The position numbers and the translations under genes are program-made. From NCBI GenBank assembly GCA_030447445.1, contig JAUJOW010000003.1, positions 51,698 through 115,697 of the forward strand: a stretch of DNA of 64,000 nucleotides, read 5' to 3'. Source of the stretch: Acidimicrobiales bacterium (GTDB taxonomy: Bacteria; Actinomycetota; Acidimicrobiia; Acidimicrobiales; Iamiaceae). Of the stretch, positions 22,400 through 33,519 are shown piece by piece; the first letter of the stretch is position 1; every line of letters starts with the position of its first letter. The notes below the pieces were generated by a model. That model made no database searches. It was not told where the DNA came from and saw only the letters and a list, made by a program, of their open reading frames with translations.

Positions 22400-23539
22400 T
22401 CAGTGGCCGTCCAGCTCGCTGAGCACCTCGGCGGTGTCGGCTCCGAGGGGCCGGCCGGCGAAGCGCAGGCGCCCGGGCGTGGCCGAGAGGTGAGCGACGA
22501 GGCCCTGCATGGGCACGCCGTCGAGGTCGACCACCGCCTCCCGAGCGGCGAAGTGGGGATCGTCGGCGATGTCGGCCATCGTGTACACGGGAGCGGCGGC
22601 AGCGTTGGCGGCCTCGAACGCGGCCAGGACCTCGACGAGGGGCCGGGCCGCCACCCAGTGTGCGACGAGCCGGTCGACCTCGTCGCGGTGCGCGACACGG
22701 TCGGCGAAGGTGGCGAACCGGGGATCCTCGCTGGCGCCGACGAGGGCCATGACCCGCCGGGCCACCGTCTCGGCCGACGACGAGATGGCCACCCAGCGGT
22801 CATCGGCGGTGCGGTACGTGCCCCTGGGGACCGAGTACGGGATGCCCGATCCGAGGCGGGGCTGCTCGTAGCCGATGAGCTGCTGGGCGGCGAACAGCGG
22901 CCCCATGAGCTGGAACAACGACTCGAGCAGGTTGACGTCGACCACCTGGCCCACCCCTGTGTGGACGGCCACCATGGTGGCGAAGGCGGCGACGAGCGCG
23001 GCGACCTCGTCGGTGAGCGCGATAGGAGGGAGCAGGGGGCCGCCGTCGGGCTCACCGTTGATGGCGGCGAAGCCCGAGAGGGCCTCGGCCAGGGTGGCGA
23101 AGCCGGGTCGACCGGCGTAGGGACCGTCCTGGCCGAAGCCGGTGACCCGGGTGACGACCAGACGGGGGTTCCGGGCGATCAGCTCACGGGGGTCGAGCCC
23201 CAGCCGTTCGAGGGTGCCGGGACGGAAGTTCTCGACCAGCACGTCGGCGGTGGCCACGAGGCGGCGCATCGTGTCCACGTCGGTGGGATCCTTCAGGTCC
23301 AGCACCACGGTGCGCTTGTTGCGCCCGACCAGCTTCCACCAGAGGGTTACGTCGTCGGCGGGGTCCCGCCACCCCATGGCCCGGGTGGTGTCGCCCCCGT
23401 CGGGTCGCTCGACCTTGATCACGTCGGCTCCGAAGTCGGCCAGGTAGCGGGCACAACCCGGACCGGCGAGCACGGTGGCGCAGTCGATCACCCGGAGGTC
23501 GGCGAGCGGGCCCCGGCCCTCGCCGGCCCGGGCGCTCAC
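22400..23539 (-). CDS. CaiB/BaiF family CoA-transferase
   Basis: LADLRVIDCATVLAGPGCARYLADFGADVIKVERPDGGDTTRAMG...NFRPGTLERLGLDPREL...GFGQDGPYAGRPGF. Confidence 0.92.
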   Translation of the reverse strand: MSARAGEGRGPLADLRVIDCATVLAGPGCARYLADFGADVIKVERPDGGDTTRAMGWRDPADDVTLWWKLVGRNKRTVVLDLKDPTDVDTMRRLVATADVLVENFRPGTLERLGLDPRELIARNPRLVVTRVTGFGQDGPYAGRPGFATLAEALSGFAAINGEPDGGPLLPPIALTDEVAALVAAFATMVAVHTGVGQVVDVNLLESLFQLMGPLFAAQQLIGYEQPRLGSGIPYSVPRGTYRTADDRWVAISSSAETVARRVMALVGASEDPRFATFADRVAHRDEVDRLVAHWVAARPLVEVLAAFEAANAAAAPVYTMADIADDPHFAAREAVVDLDGVPMQGLVAHLSATPGRLRFAGRPLGADTAEVLSELDGH

Positions 23540-24558
23540 CTCTCGGTTCTCGGGCCGATGGCGAAGCAGCGGTCGTGGATGGTCCCAAAGGCGTACTCGC
23601 CGTAGACGCCGCTGAACATCTGCCTGGTCTTCTCGCTCCACGCCAGCGCCTCGGGGGTGGAGGTGCGGTGGAAGACCTGGAGCACCCCGCCGTCGTGGAC
23701 CCGGTACTCGGCCCACCCGCCCGGGTAGTCCTTGGTGCAGGACACCTCCACCCAGGGCACTCCGCCGGTGGCGGCGAAGCGACGGACCCGGTTCCGATGG
23801 GTGTGGCCGGCGAAGTATCCGAGGATCGAGGGCCGGCGGGCGACCACGCCGACGAGCCCCTCGGAGGCGTCGGGGTGGATGCCGTAGTAGGAGTCCGAGC
23901 GGTCCGCCGAGCCCGGGTTCCACGCGTGGTGGTGGCCGAACACCAGGACCGGTCGGTCGCTGTCGGCGGCGAGGGCGTCGAGCCAGTCGATCTGGTCGGC
24001 GGTGAGGCTCCCCGACGGCCGGCCCGGCACCGTGGTGTCGAGCAGGGCCACCCGCACGCCGGGCAGCGCCACCTCGGCGGTGGGGGTGGCGGCGAAGGTC
24101 TCGCGCGAGGAGGCGTCGTGGTTGCCCCGGACGTGGAGCAGGCGGTCCCCGAAGGCCGGTTCGTAGAAGGACAGGAACCGCTCGTACTCGGCCCGGGCGC
24201 CGGTGGCCGTGAGGTCGCCCTTGACCACCACGGCGGCCGGGTCGATGGCCGCCATCTCGGCGACGGCCCCCCGGTTCATGACCTCCGGGTAGGGGTCGTC
24301 GCCGGGCTCGGCCCGGAACACCGGACCGGCCTCGGGGTCGTCGTGGAGCCGGCCGCACTCCACCTCACCGAAGTGGACGTCGTTGACCGCCGCGAAGCGG
24401 CAGAGCAGCTCGCCCGGTTCGGGCAGGGTCCGGAAGGTGAACCCGTCGCGCTCGTGGTCGGCGTCGGGGGCGAGGCCGTCGTGGCAGCGCACGTCGGTGC
24501 CGACGTGGACGACCGCCTCACGGGAGGCCACCGTGGTCAGCTCACCGAGGGTCGGCAC
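23536..24558 (-). CDS. Metallophosphoesterase
   Basis: FAAVNDVHFG...VVVKGDLTATG...HVRGNHDASS...VLVFGHHHAWNPG...GYFAGHTHRNRV. Confidence 0.88.
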   Translation of the reverse strand: MPTLGELTTVASREAVVHVGTDVRCHDGLAPDADHERDGFTFRTLPEPGELLCRFAAVNDVHFGEVECGRLHDDPEAGPVFRAEPGDDPYPEVMNRGAVAEMAAIDPAAVVVKGDLTATGARAEYERFLSFYEPAFGDRLLHVRGNHDASSRETFAATPTAEVALPGVRVALLDTTVPGRPSGSLTADQIDWLDALAADSDRPVLVFGHHHAWNPGSADRSDSYYGIHPDASEGLVGVVARRPSILGYFAGHTHRNRVRRFAATGGVPWVEVSCTKDYPGGWAEYRVHDGGVLQVFHRTSTPEALAWSEKTRQMFSGVYGEYAFGTIHDRCFAIGPRTER

Positions 24559-24693
24559 TGGTGGCCAGGCTACCGCTGGCCGCGGGGTGCCTCGTCGGGC
24601 GCGAAGGTTGGTCACCCCCCGCCATCGGGGCCAGCACCACCGGCGGCCACACCTCGAGGGGGCCGATGCGCAGCGGCGGCGGTGTCTCAGCGG

Positions 24694-25305
24694 TCAGGGA
24701 CCCCGCGCCCAGAGGTCGGTGACGGCGACGCCGAGCTCGGCGAGGAGGCGGCGCAGCAGGGGCAGCGACAGGCCGATGACGTTGGAGTGGTCCCCCTCGA
24801 TGCCCTCGACGAAGACCGCTGAGCGACCGTCGAGGGTGAACGACCCGGCCACGCCGAGCGGCTCGCCGGTGGCCACGTAGGCGTCGACCTCGGCGTCGGT
24901 CATGGCCCCGAAGGTCACACGGGTGACGGCCACCCCGGTAGCCCGACGCCGGGCCGCGGTGTCGATCAGGCAGTGCCCGGTGCGCAGCACCCCCGAGCGC
25001 TCCCGCATCGCGCGGATGCGCCGCGCCGCCTCGGCCGCCGAGCACGGCTTGCCGAACACCTGCCCATCCAGCTCGAACAACGAGTCGCAGCCGACCACCA
25101 GGGCCGGGGGTCCCCCCGCCAGGCGGTCGGCCACCGCCGCCGCCTTCGCCTCCGCGAGGGTGACGACCAGCTGGGCCGGCGGCGCCTCGGCCACGGCCCG
25201 TTCGTCCACACCACTGACCATCACCTCGGGGTCGAGACCGGCCGCCCGCAGCAGCGAGAGGCGGGCCGGCGACGCAGAGGCGAGCACGAGGCGGGGTGCC
25301 GGAAC
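24694..25305 (-). CDS. maf: Maf-like nucleotide pyrophosphatase
   Basis: PRLVLASASPARLSLLRAAGLDPEVMVSGVDE...VVGCDSLFELDGQVFGKP...GVAGSFTLDGRSAVFVEGIEGDHSNVIGLSLPLL. Confidence 0.9.
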   Translation of the reverse strand, partial: VPAPRLVLASASPARLSLLRAAGLDPEVMVSGVDERAVAEAPPAQLVVTLAEAKAAAVADRLAGGPPALVVGCDSLFELDGQVFGKPCSAAEAARRIRAMRERSGVLRTGHCLIDTAARRRATGVAVTRVTFGAMTDAEVDAYVATGEPLGVAGSFTLDGRSAVFVEGIEGDHSNVIGLSLPLLRRLLAELGVAVTDLWARGP

Positions 25306-25325
25306 GGCGTCCGGCCCGGCGGTGG

Positions 25326-25733
25326 TCAGGCCCGCACCACCCGCGTGTCGCACACCATGTCGTGCCACGTCCGCTTCTCGGGGTCCCACACCGCCCACAG
25401 CAACCCGAGGTAGCACACCTGGGCAGAGACCCACGTCTCGAACAGGTAGCGGCCGAGGGCCTTGCCGGCACTGGGCGGGGCCAGGGTGCGAGCGTCGATC
25501 ACCCTGATGCCGAACAGGCGCCGACCGGGGGTGCGGCCGCTGCGGGCGACGGGCACGAAGAACACGAGCGAGGCCACGCCGTCGAACAGGAGCGCTCCCA
25601 AGCGGGCACCCACCCCGGCCAACGGCGGCAGGACGGACCCGTAGGCCACCCCCGGGTAGGGCGCCGCCCCGCCGTACATGGGCCCGGGGTACCCAAGCGG
25701 CGGGTAGCCCGGTGGGGGCGGCGTCCAGCTCAC
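25326..25733 (-). CDS. RDD family membrane protein
   Basis: ARLGALLFDGVASLVFFVPVARSGRTPGRRLFGIRVIDARTLAPPSAGKALGRYLFETWV. Confidence 0.75.
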   Translation of the reverse strand: MSWTPPPPGYPPLGYPGPMYGGAAPYPGVAYGSVLPPLAGVGARLGALLFDGVASLVFFVPVARSGRTPGRRLFGIRVIDARTLAPPSAGKALGRYLFETWVSAQVCYLGLLWAVWDPEKRTWHDMVCDTRVVRA

Positions 25734-25791
25734 GGTCGGGACCGTACCCAGGGGGCTGGGCGGCCGGTACGGGGTGGGCTCCCCGTCGATC

Positions 25792-25964
25792 TCACCAGGG
25801 CCGCTCGCGGCGCTCCGGCACCGGCTTGGACCACCAGCGGCCGCTGAACCGCCATCGGGGCGGTGGCGGCGAGCCGGTCGCGGCGCTGGGCCGGGGCCAC
25901 ACCACCTCGACGGCGGCGACGATGGCAGCCACCTCCTCGTCGTTCGCCTCCGGCTCGGCCGGTC

Positions 25965-25968
<4 letters not shown>
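25792..25968 (-). CDS. Acyl-CoA carboxylase epsilon subunit (58 aa; not in the ORF track)
   Basis: GTG start overlapping the carboxylase beta stop by 4 bp; [66 protein letters not shown] is the family pattern. Confidence 0.75.
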
Positions 25969-27515
<1,547 letters not shown>

Positions 27516-27626
27516 GGGACGGCCTTCATGGCCGGCGAGGTTAGGCGCCGCGATCAAGCCGACCCAGCCCCGACGACCTGAGAGGCTTCTCATCTGCCTC
27601 TTCGGTTCTCCTCACCTGCCCCGAGG

Positions 27627-28202
27627 ATGATCAAGGCCGTGACCCATCGCAGCGCCCTCATCGCCGCGGCGGTGGCCGCGGTGGCGGCGATCATCGGGGC
27701 GGTGCTGTGGCTGGGCTCGTCGACGCCGACCATGCCGGCCCGGGAGGTGCAGCTCCGGCCTGAGGATGGCGGCGCACGCAATGGGGGCGACACCCCGCCG
27801 AGCACCACCAGCCCACGGGCCACCACGGTGACGGCGACGGTGACGGCGACGACGGGGCCCCCGACGACGGCGCCACCTCCCCCGACCACCGCCCCTCCGC
27901 CGACCACTGCACCATCGCCGCCCCCGCCGGCCGCACCAGCCCCACCGCCCCCGCCGCCCACAACCCTCGCACCGGCCCCACCGGCGCCCCCCACGACGGT
28001 CGCCCCGGCCCCACCACCGCCCGCCCGGCCACCGCCGCCGCCACCGCCAGCGCCGCCCCGCCGCCAACCGCCCCCGGCCACCGTCGCTCCACCGCCGACC
28101 AACCCACCCCTGCCTCCCCCCGACGACGGGGGCGGGGATGACGGCGACGCCGGCACCAGCGACGATGGGGTCGATGACCTCGACGAGGGCGATGAGGGCT
28201 GA
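27627..28202 (+). CDS. Membrane-anchored Pro/Thr/Ala-rich low-complexity protein
   Basis: N-terminal TM AALIAAAVAAVAAIIGAVLWL-like segment, then (P)nTTAP repeats and an acidic tail DDGGGDDGDAGTSDDGVDDLDEGDEG. Confidence 0.6.
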   Translation: MIKAVTHRSALIAAAVAAVAAIIGAVLWLGSSTPTMPAREVQLRPEDGGARNGGDTPPSTTSPRATTVTATVTATTGPPTTAPPPPTTAPPPTTAPSPPPPAAPAPPPPPPTTLAPAPPAPPTTVAPAPPPPARPPPPPPPAPPRRQPPPATVAPPPTNPPLPPPDDGGGDDGDAGTSDDGVDDLDEGDEG

Positions 28203-29625
28203 AGGCCGTGAGCACCGGGTGTGGCGCAGCGCCCGGATGCGGATCCTGGCCTGGTACCTGGTCCTCCTGGCGGCGTCGACGGTGGCGTCGCTGGTGCTGG
28301 TGAGGACCCTCGTGCGGCGTCAGCTCTCGGAGCGGCTGGACCGGACGATCGCCCAGGAGATCGACGAGTTCCGAGCCCTGGCCGACGGCGTCGACCCCCG
28401 CAACGGCCGACCCTTCGGCAAAGACGTGGCCCGGATCGCCGACGTGTACTTCACCCGCAACGTCTTCGCCGAAGGGGAGGCCGTCCTGATCCTGGTCGAC
28501 GGCAAGCCCTACCAGTCCTCCTTCGGAGCCGACTACGACCTGAGCCGGCTGGACGAAGCCGTCGCCGAGTGGGCGAAGCTGCGAGCACCGCGACGCCTCA
28601 CCGTTGACACGCCGGCCGGCGAGGCCAGGACCGTGGCCGTCCCGGTCCTCGACGGGGACGAGATCCGCGGCACGTTCGTCTCGGCCGTGTTCCCGGCCGA
28701 GGAGCGGGCCGAGGTCGACGCCGCCATCAGGGTGGCCGTGGTCACCTCGTTGAGCGTGTTGGTGCTGGCCTCGGCGGCGGCCTGGTTGATCGCCGGGCGG
28801 GTGCTGGCCCCGGTCCGCGAGGTGACGGGCACGGCCCGATCCCTCTCGGAGTCCGACCTCAGCCGCCGCATCGAGGTGCGAGGCCACGACGAGGTGGCCG
28901 AGCTGGCCCGCACCTTCAACGCCATGCTCGACCGGCTCCAGGCCGCCTTCTCCAGCCAGCAGGCCTTCCTCGACGACGCCGCCCACGAGCTGCGAACGCC
29001 GATCACGGTGGTGCGCGGCCACCTCGAGCTGCTCGGCGACGACCCCGACGAGCAGCGGGCCACGATCGCCCTGGTGACCGACGAGCTCGACCGGATGGCC
29101 CGCCTGGTCAGCGACCTCGTGCTCCTGGCCCGGGCCGACCGACCCGACTTCCTTCGCCTCGAGGCCGTGGACGTCGGCCCCTTCACCGACGGGCTCGTCG
29201 CTCGCGCCCGCACCGTGGCCGACGTGCCGTGGCAGGTCGACGGCCGGGGCACCGGTCGGGTCATCGCCGACCCGCAGCGTCTCACCCAGGCCGTGATGAA
29301 CCTGGTCGAGAACGTGGCCCGGTACGCGCCGACCACGCCCTCCGCCGGCATCGGCTCCGCCGTCGAGGACCGCACGGCGCGCTTCTGGGTGCGCGACCAG
29401 GGGCCCGGCATCCCCGACGGCGAACGCGAGGCCATCTTCGAGCGCTTCGGGAGGGGATCCCACGTCGGGCGCTCGACCGACGGACGAGGGCTTGGGTTGT
29501 CCATCGTGCGGGCCGTCGCCGAAGCCCACGGCGGCCGGGTCGTGGTCGAGAGCGAGGTCGGCGTCGGTACCACGTTCACCATGGCGTTGCCGGTCGACCC
29601 GCCCGGCGAGGCGTACCCCCGATGA
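28192..29625 (+). CDS. Sensor histidine kinase (HAMP, HisKA, HATPase)
   Basis: Two TM segments; H-box FLDDAAHELRTPITVVRGHLELL; DQGPGIPDGEREAIFERFGRGS; GRGLGLSIVRAV. Confidence 0.93.
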   Translation: MRAEGREHRVWRSARMRILAWYLVLLAASTVASLVLVRTLVRRQLSERLDRTIAQEIDEFRALADGVDPRNGRPFGKDVARIADVYFTRNVFAEGEAVLILVDGKPYQSSFGADYDLSRLDEAVAEWAKLRAPRRLTVDTPAGEARTVAVPVLDGDEIRGTFVSAVFPAEERAEVDAAIRVAVVTSLSVLVLASAAAWLIAGRVLAPVREVTGTARSLSESDLSRRIEVRGHDEVAELARTFNAMLDRLQAAFSSQQAFLDDAAHELRTPITVVRGHLELLGDDPDEQRATIALVTDELDRMARLVSDLVLLARADRPDFLRLEAVDVGPFTDGLVARARTVADVPWQVDGRGTGRVIADPQRLTQAVMNLVENVARYAPTTPSAGIGSAVEDRTARFWVRDQGPGIPDGEREAIFERFGRGSHVGRSTDGRGLGLSIVRAVAEAHGGRVVVESEVGVGTTFTMALPVDPPGEAYPR

Positions 29626-30302
29626 CCAGAGTGCTGATCGCCGAGGACGAAGCCGGCATCGCCAGCTTCCTCGAGAAGGGCTTGGTGGCCAACGGCTTCT
29701 CGACCTGGACGGTCGCCGACGGCCATGCCGCCGCCCGCCTCGCCCGGGACGAGGACTTCGACCTGCTCATCCTCGACGTCGGCCTGCCGGGCATGGACGG
29801 GTTCCAGGTGCTGCGCCAGGTACGCACCCGAGGCGAGCACATGCCGATCATCGTGTTGACGGCCCGCGACGGGGTGGCCGACACGGTGGCCGGGCTCGAC
29901 GGCGGAGCCGACGACTACCTCACCAAGCCCTTCAGCTTCGAGGAGCTGCTGGCCCGGATCCGGGCCCGGACCCGGCCGGAACGCACACCGGAGCCCACCG
30001 TGCTCGACGGTGGCCGCATGCGCCTGGACCTGCGGACCCGGCGGGCCATCGTGGGCGACCGCACCATCGAGCTGTCGGCCCGGGAGTTCGCCCTCACCGA
30101 GACCTTCCTGCGCCACCGCGGGCAGGTGCTGAGCCGAGAACAGCTCCTGTCCCAGGTCTGGGGATACAGCTTCGAGGTCGGCTCCAACGTCGTCGAGGTC
30201 TACGTCGGCTACCTCCGTCGCAAGCTCGGCGAGGACCTCATCAGCACGGTCAGGGGGATGGGTTACCGCTACGACGGGGGTGAGCCGAGCGACACCACCT
30301 GA
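29622..30302 (+). CDS. OmpR-family response regulator
   Basis: MTRVLIAEDEAGIASFLEKGL...DLLILDVGLPGMDGF...DDYLTKPFSFEELLARIRAR; wHTH C-term GYRYDGG; 4-bp overlap with the kinase. Confidence 0.95.
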   Translation: MTRVLIAEDEAGIASFLEKGLVANGFSTWTVADGHAAARLARDEDFDLLILDVGLPGMDGFQVLRQVRTRGEHMPIIVLTARDGVADTVAGLDGGADDYLTKPFSFEELLARIRARTRPERTPEPTVLDGGRMRLDLRTRRAIVGDRTIELSAREFALTETFLRHRGQVLSREQLLSQVWGYSFEVGSNVVEVYVGYLRRKLGEDLISTVRGMGYRYDGGEPSDTT

Positions 30303-30342
30303 TGGCCCGTCGAGCGCTCCCGGGGTCCTACCGTGGGCGTCG

Positions 30343-31425
30343 ATGCGCCTCCCGGTGATGCCCCCCGTCAAACCGATGCTGACCAAAGCCGTCGACGCCC
30401 TGCCCGACGCCCCGTCCGGCGACCTGCTCTTCGAGCCGAAGTGGGACGGCTTCCGGTGCATCGTGTTCCGCGACGGCGACGAGGTGGAGCTCGGCAGCCG
30501 GAACGAGCGGCCCCTCACCCGCTACTTCCCCGAGCTCGTCGAACCGTTGCGAGCAGCGCTCCCCGAGCGGTGCGTGGTCGACGGCGAGATCGTGGTGGCC
30601 ACCGGCGCCGGCCTCGACGTCGAGGCGCTCCAGCAGCGCATCCACCCGGCGGCATCGCGCATCGACCGGTTGGCGGTGGAGACGCCGGCCGCCTACGTCG
30701 CCTTCGACCTGCTCGCGCTCGACGACGAGTCACTCCTCGACGCGCCGCTGCGTGATCGCCGAGCCCGGCTGGCCGAGGCGCTCGCCGCCGCCCGGCCGCC
30801 GGTGCACCTCACCCCGGCCACCACCGACCGCGCGGTGGCCGGCGACTGGTTCGCCCGCTTCGAGGGGGCCGGGCTCGACGGGGTGGTGGCCAAACCCACC
30901 GGTGGCACCTACCAGCCCGACAAGCGGGTGCAGTTCAAGGTCAAGCACCAGCGCACCGCCGACTGCGTGGTCGCCGGCTTCCGCACCCACAAGGACGGCG
31001 AGGGCGTGGGGTCGTTGCTGCTCGGCCTGTACGACGACAACGGCCGGCTGCACCACATGGGGGTGGCGTCGTCGTTCAGCGCCGCCCGCCGGCGGGAGCT
31101 GAAGGACGAGCTCGCCCCGTACGCCCTCGACCCCGGCGGCGAGCACCCGTGGGCGGAGTGGGCCGAGGCGGCGGCCCACGCGTCGGGCGACCACGGCCGG
31201 ATGCCGGGAGCGCCGTCGCGGTGGAACGCCACCAAGGACCTGTCGTTCACGCCGCTGCGGCCCGACCTCGTGGCCGAGGTCGCCTACGAGCGGGTCGACG
31301 CCGGCCGGTTCCGCCACAGCGCCCGCCTGCTGCGCTGGCGGCCCGACCGCGACCCCGGGTCGTGCATGTTCGACCAGCTCGAGGTCACGCCTCCGGTCGA
31401 GCTGGCCCTCGTGTTCGGCGCCTGA
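30343..31425 (+). CDS. ATP-dependent DNA ligase (LigC-like)
   Basis: LLFEPKWDGFRCIVFRDGDEVELGSRNERPLTRYFPEL; adenylation Lys in KWDGFR; EGLDGVVAKP-like motif. Confidence 0.92.
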   Translation: MRLPVMPPVKPMLTKAVDALPDAPSGDLLFEPKWDGFRCIVFRDGDEVELGSRNERPLTRYFPELVEPLRAALPERCVVDGEIVVATGAGLDVEALQQRIHPAASRIDRLAVETPAAYVAFDLLALDDESLLDAPLRDRRARLAEALAAARPPVHLTPATTDRAVAGDWFARFEGAGLDGVVAKPTGGTYQPDKRVQFKVKHQRTADCVVAGFRTHKDGEGVGSLLLGLYDDNGRLHHMGVASSFSAARRRELKDELAPYALDPGGEHPWAEWAEAAAHASGDHGRMPGAPSRWNATKDLSFTPLRPDLVAEVAYERVDAGRFRHSARLLRWRPDRDPGSCMFDQLEVTPPVELALVFGA

Positions 31426-31449
31426 GCCGGGCCGGAACGCATCAGCGCG

Positions 31450-32604
31450 TCAGGTCGGCGTGACCTCGAGGATGACGTCGGTTCCACCACCGTTGGAGGT
31501 GGTGAGGTAGAGCTTGCCGCCGGGCCCGAGCTGCGCGGTTCGGAGCCGGCCGTACGTGCCCTTGAAGACGGTGGCGACGACGGACAGGTTGCGGTTGCCG
31601 TCGAGTCGCATGATGCGCAGCGACGAGTCCTTGAGGGCGGCCACGGCCAGCGTGCCGTCCCAGCCCTCCCACTGGCTGCCGGTGAGCCAGGTGGCCCCCG
31701 ATGTCGCCACGGTGGGAACTCCCGAGCTCCACCGGGCCCCCTTGGCATCGGGGAACTTCCTGAAGTCGGTCATCGGGACCGACTCGTTGTAGGTCCCGGG
31801 CACCGGGTCCCACCCGAAGTTCCCCACGATGCCCTCGTTGACCTCGTCGTCACGGTCGGGGCCGTGCTCGACGGTCCACATCGAGCCGTCCTGGGGTCGG
31901 AAGGCGACGCCCTGGACGTTGCGATGGCCCCAGGAGATCAGCCGCCGGGTGTTGGCGTTGGAGCTTGAGAAGAACGGGTTGCCCGACACGCCCTGGCCGG
32001 TGAACCGGTCCACCCGGAGGATCTTGCCGCCCAGGTTGGCGAGGTTCTGCGGGTTCGTGCCGGTGGCGGCGTCACCGGTGCCGATCCAGAGCCGGCCCTG
32101 GCTGTCGAAGCGCAGGCGACAGCCGCCGTGGCGGCCGCTCGTGATCGGCATGCCGGTCACGAGCGGCGGGAGGCGGTCGAGGACCCGGGCCCCGACCCGG
32201 AGGGTCCAGGGCACCACCCGGATGTCACGGGCGGCGCCGTTCGTCCACCCCTGGCAGGTGTAGACCCGGCGGTTGCTGTCGAAGGCGGGGTCGAAGACGA
32301 TGCCCATCAGACCGGTCTCGCCCGAGGCGAAGAGATCGGACAGGTCGGCGGCCACCGGGGCCACGCTGCCGTCGGGGTGGCGGACGCCGACCGCCCCGCC
32401 CCGCTGGGTGAAGAGCATCGTGCCGTTGGGGGCGAAGCTAAGGTCCCAGGGGATGTCGAGCCGGCTGGCCACCACCCGAACCGACAGCGACGGCGAGGTG
32501 CACCCCGAGAGGCCGAGGAGCGCAATGGCCACGGGCAGGGCCACCACGCTGGTGAGGAGCCGGGCCGGCCGGGAGCGGCGTCGCCGGGCGGGGGATGCGG
32601 TCAT
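31450..32604 (-). CDS. PQQ-dependent sugar dehydrogenase-like lipoprotein
   Basis: Lipobox LLGLSGC; LDIPWDLSFAPNGTMLFTQRGGAVGV...GLMGIVFDPAFDSNRRVYTC...ISWGHRNVQGVAFRP. Confidence 0.88.
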   Translation of the reverse strand: MTASPARRRRSRPARLLTSVVALPVAIALLGLSGCTSPSLSVRVVASRLDIPWDLSFAPNGTMLFTQRGGAVGVRHPDGSVAPVAADLSDLFASGETGLMGIVFDPAFDSNRRVYTCQGWTNGAARDIRVVPWTLRVGARVLDRLPPLVTGMPITSGRHGGCRLRFDSQGRLWIGTGDAATGTNPQNLANLGGKILRVDRFTGQGVSGNPFFSSSNANTRRLISWGHRNVQGVAFRPQDGSMWTVEHGPDRDDEVNEGIVGNFGWDPVPGTYNESVPMTDFRKFPDAKGARWSSGVPTVATSGATWLTGSQWEGWDGTLAVAALKDSSLRIMRLDGNRNLSVVATVFKGTYGRLRTAQLGPGGKLYLTTSNGGGTDVILEVTPT

Positions 32605-33185
32605 GGGCCGGTCTCCTCCTGGACCAGGGTGCGATCGGGATCCTGTGCGGGTGCGACGGGTCCGGGAGGACGGGTGTAGGGGCCCGGCGGGTAGGAGGCG
32701 GCTGGCCCGGGTTCGGCGTAGGCGCCACGGACGGGAGCGCGGGAGGTGGCGGCGAGCAGGGCGGTGAGCAGCAGCACGCCGATCCACAGCACCGCCTGGG
32801 CCCGACCGACGAGGAACCAGGGCTGGTACTCGCGCACCCAGTCCGGCGGGGCCTGGTCGAAGGACCCGACCGGCCAGATCAGCGACGGCACGTACAGCAC
32901 CGCCAAGCCGACGGCGGCCAGGGCGACCAGGACCCGCCCGGCCCGCAGACCGGACATGCCGACCAGGGCCACGACGACGACCACCAGGAACACGGCGTCA
33001 CGGGTGACGGCTTGGAGGACGGGCTGGGAACCTTCGGCACCGTCACGGATCCAGAACAGGGCGCGGAGCACGCTCTCGGCCTGGTCGCCGAAGGAGCCCC
33101 GCTCGTAGGTGAAGCGGCCGAGCTGGGTGTCGATGACGCTGAGGAGGGGGGCCAGGAGCAGTGCGCCTGCCGCTCGTACCCGCAT
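32601..33185 (-). CDS. Hypothetical membrane protein
   Basis: Four predicted TM segments; ATGA overlap with the downstream dehydrogenase. Confidence 0.6.
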   Translation of the reverse strand: MRVRAAGALLLAPLLSVIDTQLGRFTYERGSFGDQAESVLRALFWIRDGAEGSQPVLQAVTRDAVFLVVVVVALVGMSGLRAGRVLVALAAVGLAVLYVPSLIWPVGSFDQAPPDWVREYQPWFLVGRAQAVLWIGVLLLTALLAATSRAPVRGAYAEPGPAASYPPGPYTRPPGPVAPAQDPDRTLVQEETGP

Positions 33186-33519
33186 GACCGACCTCCCCCG
33201 TTCGACGCGCCAACCACCCTACCGATGGTCGCCAGGACGCTCTTGGTGTTGAGGAGGGGCTAGTCCGACAAATGGCACGACCGGGCTATGGCCGTCGCTG
33301 TCTCTTTCGCGCCATTGTCTCGGTACTGCAGCGAGCGCGAGACACCACAGCCTTCCGCCACGCATCTCGCTCGTGCAGGTTCTGCGGCCTGGATCGGGGG
33401 ACTCGGGCCGCTGACGGCCGACGGCGGGAGCCCGCTCCCGCCGGTCGGCCTCGCGTGCGGGGACCACCACGGCGGTGGCCCGGAGCCCGGGAGGGGGCTC
33501 GGGGCCGCCAGCCGGTCCC

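Noticed and set aside
22400-23539. Naming the CaiB/BaiF protein mesaconyl-CoA C1-C4 transferase
   Set aside because: Family substrate specificity cannot be read from sequence alone; left as generic CoA-transferase
27790-28130. C/A-rich tract as a structured repeat array
   Set aside because: Explained as codons of the Pro/Thr-rich protein; no regular unit with spacers
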